Source of the DNA: Fistulifera solaris
Lineage: Eukaryota; Bacillariophyta; Bacillariophyceae; Naviculales; Stauroneidaceae
Direction of reading: 5' to 3'
DNA: 64,000 nt
Assembly: GCA_030295235.1 (NCBI GenBank)
Contig: AP026159.1
Span: 47,501-111,500 of the forward strand
Made by a program: the position numbers and the translations under genes
Part shown: positions 1-7,706 of the stretch, piece by piece
Layout: each line of letters begins with the position of its first letter
How positions within the stretch are numbered: position 1 is the first letter of the stretch
The notes under the pieces: model-generated
Told to the model about the DNA's origin: nothing
Databases searched by the model: none
The model's input: only the letters and a program-made list of their open reading frames with translations

Positions 1-706
1 GTTTTAAAAAACAATCATTCAGAAGTATTTCAATAAGTTGGTAAAGTATAAACTTAATCAGTCGTTAAAAATATTTAGCAGCTAATTGTTATTATTAAAA
101 TTAATCTAGCTAAAAAGTCAGTCTAGCAAACGTCTATTTTTTTTTCCAGTCAACCAAATTTCTAAAGATTAAGATATTTTAAATGAAGTGAAAAACCAAA
201 GCATTTTCTTTTCTTACTTTTAAGTGGCTTAAAAGTATTATTTTCTCCTATACAAAAAAATTGATTAAAATAAATCTTTTTGTTGCAATTGCTAACTTTA
301 GCGAAAACGTAAAATTTAATTCTGAGAGAATTTTTATTTTATATTTTAGAAATTCTAGAAAATGGCCAAATTTTATCTACAAATCTTTTAACCTTTTTCT
401 GGAAAAAAGTGGTCTTTAAGTCTTAAATCAGGTTAACTGTATTTTTTGTGGGAAGATTTCGGCTTAATCCAAAAGAAAAGTCGACTATTCATTTTTTAGA
501 TGAAAAGAATAGTAAATGAAGTACTAAAGTATTCGAAAACCCCCGTTAGTCTCAACAAATGAAATCAACTAAGGTAAGAAATTAAATATCGTCTCAGATG
601 ATTAATGAATGGAGCTGGAATGATAGTTAATCAAGTTCATTAGTGAATTTATTCTTGATTCGGGATCGGTTTTTTTAAAGAGCATTTTGCTTGCGAATAA
701 AGATGT
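1..706. other. gene-free AT-rich spacer
   Basis: No open frame of useful length, tRNA fold or clear promoter is visible on either strand. The stretch lies downstream of the first A-family ORF, which reads leftwards into it. It may contain the 3' UTR of that gene or more eroded accessory DNA. The gene to its left is outside the window. Confidence 0.5.
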
Positions 707-1165
707 CTAAATTCTAGGAAAATTTAGGAATCCATCTAATTCATATAATACTTTATCTAATGCTTCTTCGACTTCGGTTAATCCATCTAATTCAAATAAT
801 TCATTGAATTCTTTTCGTTTTTCAATACGTTTCGCTTTGAGTTGGTCAAATATGCTTTCATCAATAGCTCCTTGCCATCCTCCAAAATGATAAACCTTTA
901 ACCAATAACCACCATCTTTTTCTGCAAACGCTTTAACTGCCTCTTCAATAGTTGTTGGGGTTAATTTGTTCACAATGATAAATGGATAACCTAGTCCGTA
1001 GTAATCTATTTTTTCCTTATCCATTAAAAATTGAACATGTTTTAGCGTTGCTAAACTAAGTGTATAAGTATATCCGTCGTCTGTTTCAACAGAAACATCG
1101 ATATTATCGTTTTCAATGTCAATCTGTGTCAAATCATCTAAAATAGAAATATTGATTACTTTCAT
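707..1165 (-). CDS. A-family hypothetical protein, copy 1 (152 aa, acidic, cassette second gene)
   Basis: I do not recognise this family. It is the longest intact member of three A copies in the window, the others lying at about 1500-1847 and 4284-4640. Shared blocks are an N-terminal strand-rich segment with IDIEND and DDGYTYTLSLAT (about residues 14-40), a YYGLGYPF segment (about 54-62) and GGYWLKVYHFGG (about 85-97). There is no signal peptide or membrane segment, and the C-terminal third is charged and probably helical. The ATG start is supported by the same leader and start context in all three copies. It lies 32 bases downstream of the B-family frame ending at 1198, so each A gene follows a B gene. 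By position it could be an immunity or antitoxin partner of B. That is inference from gene order only. Confidence 0.6.
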   Translation of the reverse strand: MKVINISILDDLTQIDIENDNIDVSVETDDGYTYTLSLATLKHVQFLMDKEKIDYYGLGYPFIIVNKLTPTTIEEAVKAFAEKDGGYWLKVYHFGGWQGAIDESIFDQLKAKRIEKRKEFNELFELDGLTEVEEALDKVLYELDGFLNFPRI

Positions 1166-1197
1166 AACAATTCATTTCAATGTTAAAAATTATTTTT

Positions 1198-1847
1198 TTA
1201 TTTTGGGTAAACCAATTTCAACTTATTAATTACCGATGTTTGATTGTCCTTGTCGGAAATTGCCACCACTTCAATCCTATCAGTTTTTTTTTTGAAAGTA
1301 GATGCGGGCTCCACCCTTTGCCCTTAATTCACTGAGACAAGTTCCCGGAACTATTCTAAGTTTAAGCCCTGAATTTATGTTTCCACTTCGATAGTGCTCA
1401 ACCAAATGGATCAGGTTTCTCTCATTTACCTCATTTTTTAGCATATTCTTTGATTCCCGGATCAAGTCTAATGCGTCTAACTTAACAAATTCTTTTCTTT
1501 TTTCGCTCTGTTTCGCTTTGAGTTGCTCAAACATGCTCTCATCGATAACTCCACCGCATCCTCCAAAATGGTAAACCTTTAACCAATAACCCCCATTTTC
1601 TTCTACCAAAGCTTTGACTGCCTGCTCAATATTTTCTTTGGTTAATTTATTGACAAAAATAAATGGATAACCTGGTCCATAGTAATTCTTTTTTTTCTTT
1701 CTTGATTAAAGATTCGATATGTTTGGGCGTTGCCAAACTAAGTGTATAATTATAACCATCGTCTGTTTCGACGAAAACATCGACATTATCGTTTTCAATG
1801 TCAATGTTTTCCAAATCGTCTAAAATACGAATATTGTTGACTTTCAT
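1198..1847 (-). pseudogene. A-family copy 2 running into B-family copy 2, with two homopolymer frameshifts
   Basis: On the reverse strand the frame opens with ATG at 1847 and an A-family N-terminus. It is broken at an 8-base A/T run near 1685-1692. It resumes as the A-family centre (GGYWLKVYHFGG at about 1560-1590) and then, with no stop, runs into a B-family domain with the motif GARIYF. A second break in a 10-base T run (1284-1293) precedes the B C-terminus, which contains the motif ISDKDNQ and ends at 1198. If both runs are sequence errors this is an A-B fusion of about 214 residues whose B part precedes A copy 1 by 32 bases. If the breaks are real it is a decaying pseudogene. The A-to-B fusion itself does not depend on either break. 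The function of both halves is unknown. B has faint RelE/HigB-like features, described at copy 1. Confidence 0.55.
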
Positions 1848-1887
1848 AACAATTTCTTTTAATGTTAAAAATTCTTTTCTATAGTAG

Positions 1888-2206
1888 TTATTGGGGATAG
1901 TCATCTAGCACTTCATCCAGCACCGGTCCTTGATTGTCCTTGTCGGAAATTGCAAAGATATTAATTTTAGCACCTTCATTTCTAAAATAGATGCGGGCGC
2001 CGTAGGATGTTCTGAATTCAAAGACATTCTTAGCACCTGTAACTCGTCTAGTTCCCGACCCTGCATTTAAATTACCATTTTCGTATTGGGTCATCATATG
2101 CTCAAAATCTTTTACATTTTTCGGATCTTGTAATGCCTTTTGTGCCTGTTTATAATAAAAATTACTCTCCGCGATTGTGCAGATTGCCGCTATTCGTGCA
2201 GTTACA
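1888..2206 (-). pseudogene. B-family ORF, copy 1, no clear start (possible RelE-like or polymorphic-toxin-tip domain)
   Basis: The open frame runs on the reverse strand from a stop near 2209 to 1888. Its only ATGs are near the middle (2097 and nearby), yet residues upstream of them look like a helical N-terminus, so it is probably 5' truncated or uses a non-ATG start. A basic core, the motif GARIYF, then a strand ending ISDKDNQ and a short C-terminal helix resemble the end of RelE/HigB-type folds and of C-terminal tips of bacterial polymorphic toxins. That resemblance is from memory and weak. It precedes A copy 2 by 40 bases. B copies 2 and 3 share the core. It could instead be an unrelated plasmid protein. 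Activity cannot be judged from sequence. Confidence 0.4.
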
Positions 2207-2520
2207 ATTTGTATCTATACTTATTTACTGATTATGGATCAAAAGATTTTAGAAAAACGGTTGGTAATACTGCCGCATCACTTATACCATGTCTATGCAG
2301 TGAGATCATTAGAAAAGATGCAACAATAACTCGTAAGGCCAACAAAATTTATGACGCAAAAAGAATAATTCATCACTTCTCTATGTTTCCAATCAGAGTG
2401 TCTAACTTATTTCTGCAATCGCCGCTGCTAGTTTTAAATATAATAATAGTAAGCAGACTTTATATTCCAGGAGAAAAGGCAAAAAATTGGACTTTAGGTA
2501 ATGCAAGTGTAAACGTGTGA
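2140..2520 (+). other. unclassified forward ORF of 126 codons, doubtful
   Basis: An ATG-started frame overlaps the 5' end of B copy 1 on the opposite strand. The translation is cysteine-rich at its start and hydrophobic in patches. It has no recognisable motif, no good ribosome-binding site and no homologue elsewhere in the window. It may be chance, or the residue of an inserted plasmid ORF. I would not call it a gene without homologues. Confidence 0.2.
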
Positions 2521-3079
2521 AATATAGGAAGATATTTGATTCATCTTAAAAACTAATTTATTCATATAGTAATCTTTTTATATTTTAAGTATTAATTTTT
2601 ATTAATGGTTAAAATTTATTATTTATCCTTGAGACCATACATATTACCTCTATTCCGATTCAATCTAGAACTTGAAGAATCTCCTTACGTCAATCTTAAT
2701 TCTTGAAACAAGGGTTTTTGAATACTTTTATATTTTTTTATGATAGGGCTTCTATTGAGATAGGCTATATGGGCTTTTTTCCTTCATAGGAGTTTTTTAA
2801 GTCTATTTTTTCGTTTTAATTCGATTGAAAACCTAATTTAAAAATTTCAAGCTTTTTTCATTCAAAAATTCTTTCGACAATGATGAAATTAGGCTGATTT
2901 TAAAATTATGTTGAGGGCAATCTTTGGAATAGTTTGAAGGCCTTCAGAGCTCGTTGTTCTGTTCTAAGAGCATACGCTATAACCTGAATCTTGATTTTTC
3001 GAACAATGAGGCTTTATTTAAGAGAATTTCTTTTAAAACAATTTAGTTTACTTTTCGAATTAAAGAAATCTGCTTTTAG

Positions 3080-3175
3080 AATTCAATCCAAAATACAATT
3101 TAATCAGCTAAAAAAAGATAAACAATAATGAGTGCTACACCAGCTTAAAAATTTTGGTTAAGCATCTTTAAAAAA
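3080..3175. repeat. degenerate direct repeat of the ycf89 downstream region
   Basis: Aligned by eye, this matches about 6135-6215 with small gaps. Both contain a poly-A stretch, an AATAAT segment, an ACCAGC block (the right arm of the ycf89 terminator) and TTGGTTAAGCAT / TTGGTTATACAT. The left arm of the hairpin has eroded here. It lies about 460 bases from the duplicated ycf89 coding remnant, whereas in the intact locus the gap is about 40 bases. Sequence has therefore been gained between the two parts. Confidence 0.45.
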
Positions 3176-3207
3176 TGTAAGGTTTGTAATATTTTTTTCC
3201 TTAAACC

Positions 3208-3235
3208 TTGACAAATTCTTTTTCTAAGTTATAAT
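3208..3235 (+). promoter_or_regulatory. consensus bacterial-type promoter with no gene downstream
   Basis: TTGACA (3208-3213) and TATAAT (3230-3235) are both perfect sigma70-type hexamers with a 16-base spacer, suitable for the plastid-encoded polymerase. No coding frame follows on this strand for more than 1 kb. It may drive a non-coding transcript antisense to the ycf89 remnant and A copy 3, or be a leftover from inserted DNA. In such AT-rich sequence a chance match cannot be excluded. Confidence 0.45.
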
Positions 3236-3635
3236 GTTAATAGGATAGGGAAAAAACATTATTCCAATTTACTATCTTTAATCCAACATGTATTATTTTA
3301 TACTTATTCTGCTACTTGAGTTTGGACATTTTAATTTATATTATTTATTTAATTTTATTAATTCATGTCCTTTGTACTTCATATGTGTTTTTTTAGACTA
3401 AGATTTAAACATTCATCTCATAATCAATCTCTAAAGTATTAGATATATATATCGATTATAAGATAAATGTTGTTAAAATAGAGTACGGTTAATAACGTAA
3501 AAAGTGAAAACTATACGATTCAAGAATTTATGATCAGAAACAAATAACTATTTTATTCGTTTGTATTCAACAATCGTCCTCCGACTAGTAAAAAACTTCT
3601 AAGTAATTTAAGTTAACAATTAAACTAAAATATTA

Positions 3636-4055
3636 TTAACTTATTGTTATTGTGTTTGTCCAAAAATAGTGAAATACATCGTTAAGCAAGTCTAAATGGT
3701 TACTATCAAGCTGGGTTTGCGCTAAAGTAGTTGTGGAGACAATGTGTGTTGAAATTGAATCATGAATTAAATTGGTTGATATTATTTGCTGATTCATTTG
3801 TTTTACCGCATTATCTGGCAAAAATTGAATATCTAAATCTTTATTAGCATTTCGTATATATTTAAAAACATTAAAGCACTCATTGTACCAGACTTCTCTC
3901 ATTTCATTTAAAATTGAATATCAATACCAAATAATGAGTAAATAATAAAATTTAAGAATACTTAGTATTTAATCGTTAATCTACGATTTTGTTCCTTGAC
4001 CTACCCTTGTTAAAAAAATGTTATTGAATACTAAATGGTTTTATCCATATCAGAT
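3636..4055 (-). pseudogene. partial second copy of the ycf89 3' end, decayed
   Basis: The last 88 codons align almost without gaps to the C-terminus of ycf89 (6252-7289). Shared blocks include KDLDIQFLPD and QIISTNLI, and both copies finish with TNTI close to the stop. Upstream the match continues in frame through WY-stop-Y, where the intact gene has WYRYP, so a CGA arginine codon has become TGA. Further upstream, to about 4050, only scattered DNA identity remains, with stops and deletions. It lacks the N-terminus and all of the membrane region, so it is non-functional. Its divergence suggests an old duplication. Together with the intact gene it brackets the B3-A3-C segment as a direct repeat. 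Confidence 0.75.
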
Positions 4056-4283
4056 ATAAAAAAAGATAGTAGAAGTTAGTCGATTGAAAATCGTAAAAAT
4101 ATAATACTTCTTTTTGACAATTTTAAATAAATCTAAAAATTTTTTAATTGGTGCAAAAAAAATCAAAAAGTGAGCTTTAGATAACATTCGATAATTCTAA
4201 GTTCTAAAGATTCTCGATAACACAATTTACAAATCGTATGATTAAATTTTCTTAGAACTTAGGAATTCTTTTAATCGTCTAAA

Positions 4284-4640
4284 TCATTTAATTTTTTCTT
4301 TACTATGGTTCGTTTTGAGTTTATCAAATGTACTCTTATCGATCATCCCAAGAGATCCTGCAAAATGATAAACCTTTAACCAATACGCGTCGTATTTTAA
4401 TAAATCTTTGACTCCTTGTTCAATAACTTCTCGTGTTAACTTGCTTACAAAGTTAAATGGATAAGAGGGTCTATAATAATCCATTTTTTCCTTATCTATT
4501 AAAAATTCAATATATTTGGGCGTTGCAAAACGAAGCTTGTAGGTATAACCATCCGATAATTCAACAGAAACATCGACAGTACCGTTTTCAATATCAATAC
4601 ACTCTAACTCTTCTGAAATAGAAATATTGATTATTTTCAT
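4284..4640 (-). CDS. A-family hypothetical protein, copy 3 (118 aa)
   Basis: This is clearly paralogous to copy 1, sharing KIINISI, DIENG, SDGYTYKLRFATPKYIEFLIDKEK (as separate short matches) and YWLKVYHFAG. It is shorter than copy 1, ending just after KTNHSKEKIK. Removing one A from the run next to the stop would add only a few acidic residues ending at 4276, so the short C-terminus is probably genuine. Start and leader match the other A copies. It begins 33 bases after the end of B copy 3. It is soluble, acidic and of unknown function. Confidence 0.6.
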   Translation of the reverse strand: MKIINISISEELECIDIENGTVDVSVELSDGYTYKLRFATPKYIEFLIDKEKMDYYRPSYPFNFVSKLTREVIEQGVKDLLKYDAYWLKVYHFAGSLGMIDKSTFDKLKTNHSKEKIK

Positions 4641-4672
4641 AAAAATTTCTTATTAATGTTAAAAATTATTTT

Positions 4673-5019
4673 TTATCTTGAATAATCCTCTCTTAGCAGT
4701 TTGAACACTTTCTTTTCATTATTCTTAGCGCAAATTGCGACTATGTCAATGATATTATCTTTTTCTAGCCACATAACGCGAGTTCCATTTCTTGTTCTTG
4801 ATTCAAAAGATAAGTTCCAGGAACTGCTTTAGTTCCATTTCCTAGGTTTTTATTTCCAAGGTGAATTTGATCGATTAAATGCTTTACGTCCTCTCTTCTA
4901 GTTAAATTTTCTAAGGTTTTTTCTGCCTCTTTACCAATACCGTGACGATCGAAAATTAAAGAAGTAATTTTTTGTTTTCCTTTTGCAACGTCAGCGGGCC
5001 TGTTAAGAATTGCTTCCAT
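4673..5019 (-). pseudogene. B-family ORF, copy 3, one frameshift (possible RelE-like or toxin-tip domain)
   Basis: From ATG at 5019 the frame encodes a basic, helical region with EAEKTLENLTRREDVKHLID, then the B-family GNGTK segment. It shifts frame at a short T run near 4806-4810 and resumes with NGTRV, the position where copies 1 and 2 have GARIY. It ends at 4673, 33 bases before A copy 3. The frame is open upstream of the ATG to a stop near 5090, and those residues also look protein-like, so a longer product is possible. The break is a one-base homopolymer difference and may be a sequence error. Function is unknown, with the same weak RelE/toxin-tip resemblance as copy 1. Confidence 0.45.
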
Positions 5020-5088
5020 TTCTATCTTTGTTAGGTTTGGTTTTGCCTCCAGTTCAAAATTATTTCTACTTGGTGGTATTCCCTCTCG

Positions 5089-5672
5089 CTAAGGAAGGTT
5101 CAGTCTAAAAGCGTCAGCAACGGGAAACGACAACGGATCTCTTTGATGTAGATATTTGTAAGTGTTCGAGATTTGAGATAAAACAAGTTGAAAGACTTGG
5201 TTTGCAAGACTTTGAAAAACTTCTACATCAGCATTTTTAAAGATTTCTTTTCCAAGATTTACAATAACGCTGTTTAGAATGATCTGATTACTAGACAATA
5301 AATAATTTACCGTTGGTTTTAAAAGTTCTGAGTGTTTATAAGCCTGTTTTATCAAGGTTGAGTAGCTAGCACGAAAAACTAGTTTTTGGAGCTCGTCTAC
5401 TTTATCACACCCTCATTTTTGACTTTGACCAAATAAATTGCTTGAGAAGGCCAAACGATTCGAATTTTCTGGAAAAACAAGTTTTATCCTATCGATCGAG
5501 TCTGATCTTATATTTATATATGGGAGCTGAAGACTAGATTTTGAGATTAGCGTTTCAATTTGATTTTGAGTTTTGACCAGGAATTGAGTTACTTTCAGCT
5601 TTGAAGCGGGCAAAGCAAAAATGACACCTAACCTAGGAGATGAAGTTAACGTAACGAGAAAATAAAATCTGA
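5089..5672 (-). pseudogene. C ORF: unclassified protein remnant interrupted by one in-frame TGA
   Basis: Two open stretches, 5413-5613 and 5089-5355, lie in the same frame and are separated only by a TGA at 5411-5413. Residues on both sides, including DELQKLVFRASY after the stop, read as continuous protein. The frame is open upstream to about 5672, with VTLTSSPRLGVIF. No ATG starts it, so it is 5' truncated or uses another start. The pattern VTLTSS..GVI, then QIETLI..SS.QLPYINI and a KL.FP segment recalls target-recognition domains of type I restriction HsdS subunits. I recognise this only loosely, and the last 80 residues do not fit. It lies upstream of B3-A3 on the same strand and could be co-transcribed. 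Confidence 0.3.
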
Positions 5673-6251
5673 TTTTTTTAATTTCTTATTGAGTTTCAGT
5701 CGGAACAAATTTTTTGAATTTTACATGATTTAAACAATTTAAAATTGTTAGTTTGTTTAACAATATATATCGGATAGCAAAAGAATAGAATAAATTCTTT
5801 TACGTAGAATATTTTCACGTCTTATCGTTAATTTACTATACGTCTTGACCTGTCTACTATTTCATGCCATGATTGATTAAAATTCTTAAATCATTCTTTT
5901 CAGTCAACTCGGTACTACTGTATTTATAGAATCTGTAAAAAAATAGATATTTGTTATTATTATTTCAGCAAAATTAATAATTAATCTACGTAAATAAATT
6001 TAATTTAAAAAATACTTAGTTGTCAGGTAGTAATTTCTCTTAATTAAAAGTATAAACTGGGAAACTTTTTTCGCAACCAAAAATAGTTTTTCACTCCTCA
6101 CCAAGAAAGTAAAGCCTGTCACCTATCATTAAAAATAAAAATTAAGCAGTTCAAAAAATAGATCAAAAAATAATAAGGGCTAGTTACTAAACCAGCCCAA
6201 AAATATTGGTTATACATACTTCTGTAGTAAATTTAACAATTAATTTACTTA
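5673..6251. other. gene-free spacer downstream of ycf89
   Basis: There is no open frame of note. It contains the ycf89 terminator hairpin (6177-6198), and its 6135-6215 part is repeated in degenerate form at 3080-3175. The remainder is AT-rich and shows nothing I can name. Confidence 0.5.
6177..6198 (-). terminator. ycf89 3' hairpin
   Basis: GGGCTAGTT and AACCAGCCC pair with one G-U-type position around a four-base loop, about 55 bases past the ycf89 stop. A degenerate copy lies near 3125-3155. Confidence 0.5.
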
Positions 6252-7289
6252 TTAATTTATTGTATTTGTCAAAAAATAATTGAAAGCATCCGTAATAAGG
6301 TCTAAACTGTTACTCTTGCTATGAATTTGAACCAAATTAGTTGTTGATAGAATTTCTGTTGAAATTGACTCGGAGATTAAATTGGTTGATATTATTTGCT
6401 CATTTAGTTGTTTTACGACACTATCTGGTAAAAACTGGATATCCAAATCTTTATAAGCATTTTGCATATATTTCAAAATATCCGGGCGATCATAATACCA
6501 GAATTCTCTTATCTCGTTTGGAATTGGATATCGATACCACAAAATTGGTAAATAATGAAATTTAAGAACGTCTCTCATTTCTTGGTTAATTAACATTTTT
6601 GTTTCTTCTCCTTCGCTTGGTAAGAAAGGCATGGTGAATACTAAATGATTTAAACCATCTGCCATTACACCAAGCAGACCCAAAAAGACACTACCAGTAA
6701 CATTGACACCTAGAATTGCCGGCACAACCCCTTGTAGAATTTCTTCTGTCCAATCAACAGCAGCAGCTAAATAACACCATGGAAAAGTATAAGGGTTAAT
6801 ATAAAGAAACCAAGATAGTGCTATTCTAAATATAATAATCTGAGAATAAACCACTAAACCTACAAATAAAACTTCCCTTATTGTTTCTAGAACGGTTAGA
6901 TCTAAACAAATATTTAGTTTGACTTGAATAAATTGAGATAGCCAATCGGGTAAAAAATAAATATTTTTATAATTTTCGATATAAAAGTTATAAAATCCTT
7001 CATCTTGACTCTCATAAATATACTTTGGAACTGTGTCAACTTTTGGTGTTGGACCAAAAATCACCTCAAACCATGTTTCCGGACGTTGAATTGGTGGCCA
7101 GAATGTTTTATGACGTGGAAGACTATCAAGAAGTTTTGATTTAGAATAGACTTCGTTTGAAATATCAGGCATTGTAGGCATTCCTGGATTATTTGGATAA
7201 CCAAATACTCTCGCTATTGTTTGAAAAAAACTAGCGATAATGTCATAAAAAGTGTTTCGAATTGGAATAAATTTTTCGTCTAAACTCAT
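6252..7289 (-). CDS. ycf89: Ycf89, diatom-conserved plastid membrane protein
   Basis: This 345-residue protein matches my recollection of the diatom plastid family Ycf89 (Odontella ORF355), of unknown function. The N-terminus is soluble and proline-rich, with PGMPTMPDIS near residues 34-43. Two or three hydrophobic segments follow at about 130-165 and 175-215. The part around SWFLYINPY and DWTEEILQGVVPAILGVN resembles YGGT/Ycf19-type membrane proteins. The C-terminal 120 residues are soluble and contain KDLDIQFLPD. Starting at ATG 7289 gives about the usual length. The last quarter is duplicated as a pseudogene at 3636-4055, and the gene borders the accessory region. The family assignment is from memory. 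Confidence 0.65.
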   Translation of the reverse strand: MSLDEKFIPIRNTFYDIIASFFQTIARVFGYPNNPGMPTMPDISNEVYSKSKLLDSLPRHKTFWPPIQRPETWFEVIFGPTPKVDTVPKYIYESQDEGFYNFYIENYKNIYFLPDWLSQFIQVKLNICLDLTVLETIREVLFVGLVVYSQIIIFRIALSWFLYINPYTFPWCYLAAAVDWTEEILQGVVPAILGVNVTGSVFLGLLGVMADGLNHLVFTMPFLPSEGEETKMLINQEMRDVLKFHYLPILWYRYPIPNEIREFWYYDRPDILKYMQNAYKDLDIQFLPDSVVKQLNEQIISTNLISESISTEILSTTNLVQIHSKSNSLDLITDAFNYFLTNTIN

Positions 7290-7461
7290 TAGTAGTTTTG
7301 AGTTAATATTAAGTTAATAATTATAGTACTATAACAGGGTTATAAAGAATAATTTCTAGTTATGATAGAAGAGTATAAAAAAGAACTTCAATTCAATCAA
7401 TAGATCTTTTAAATTCTCCATTTCGATTTTCCGTGAAAAAGTCAAGTGTTGATGATGAAAT

Positions 7462-7534
7462 CGGGATAGTAGGATTTGAACCTACGACACCCTGCTCCCA
7501 AAGCAGGTGCTCTACCAAGCTGAGCTATATCCCG
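7462..7534 (-). tRNA. trnP(UGG): tRNA-Pro(UGG)
   Basis: A full cloverleaf reads on the reverse strand: 7-bp acceptor CGGGATA/TATCCCG, anticodon loop TTTGGGA with UGG, and T arm with GGTTCAAATCC. CCA is not encoded. Confidence 0.95.
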
Positions 7535-7706
7535 AACTGTGTTGAAATCAGAGAATGGAGCTCTGACACCGGAGATAATACTACAGACTTTCAAATTTTA
7601 CAAGGGGGAAAATCAATAGATCGCCAATACATAAGCTATTATTTATTTTTGATCTATTAATAAACATAAATATAATTAATATAGAAAGTTGTAAAATTGA
7701 TTTTAT

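Larger units (their letters stand above)
2521..3635. other. gene-free region of about 1.1 kb
   Basis: No convincing coding frame is present. It contains a degenerate copy of the ycf89 downstream region (3080-3175) and a consensus-like promoter at 3208-3235 that points into empty sequence. Otherwise it is AT-rich with many stops in all frames. Confidence 0.5.

Noticed and set aside
5411-5413. UGA recoded as an amino acid in this plastid
   Set aside because: No conserved gene in the window uses in-frame TGA, and many end in normal stops. A point mutation or read error in the C ORF is enough.
1-6251. Insertion sequence, integrase or group II intron as carrier of the accessory region
   Set aside because: I looked for transposase, recombinase or reverse-transcriptase motifs and for terminal inverted repeats and found none. 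The route of entry remains open.
7433-7660. 75-codon forward ORF over trnP
   Set aside because: Most of it is the reverse complement of tRNA-Pro. The tRNA fold explains the sequence. The same holds for ORFs over trnS (15795-15992), trnW (18587-18799), tmRNA (21849-22061) and trnG/trnE (58381-58608).
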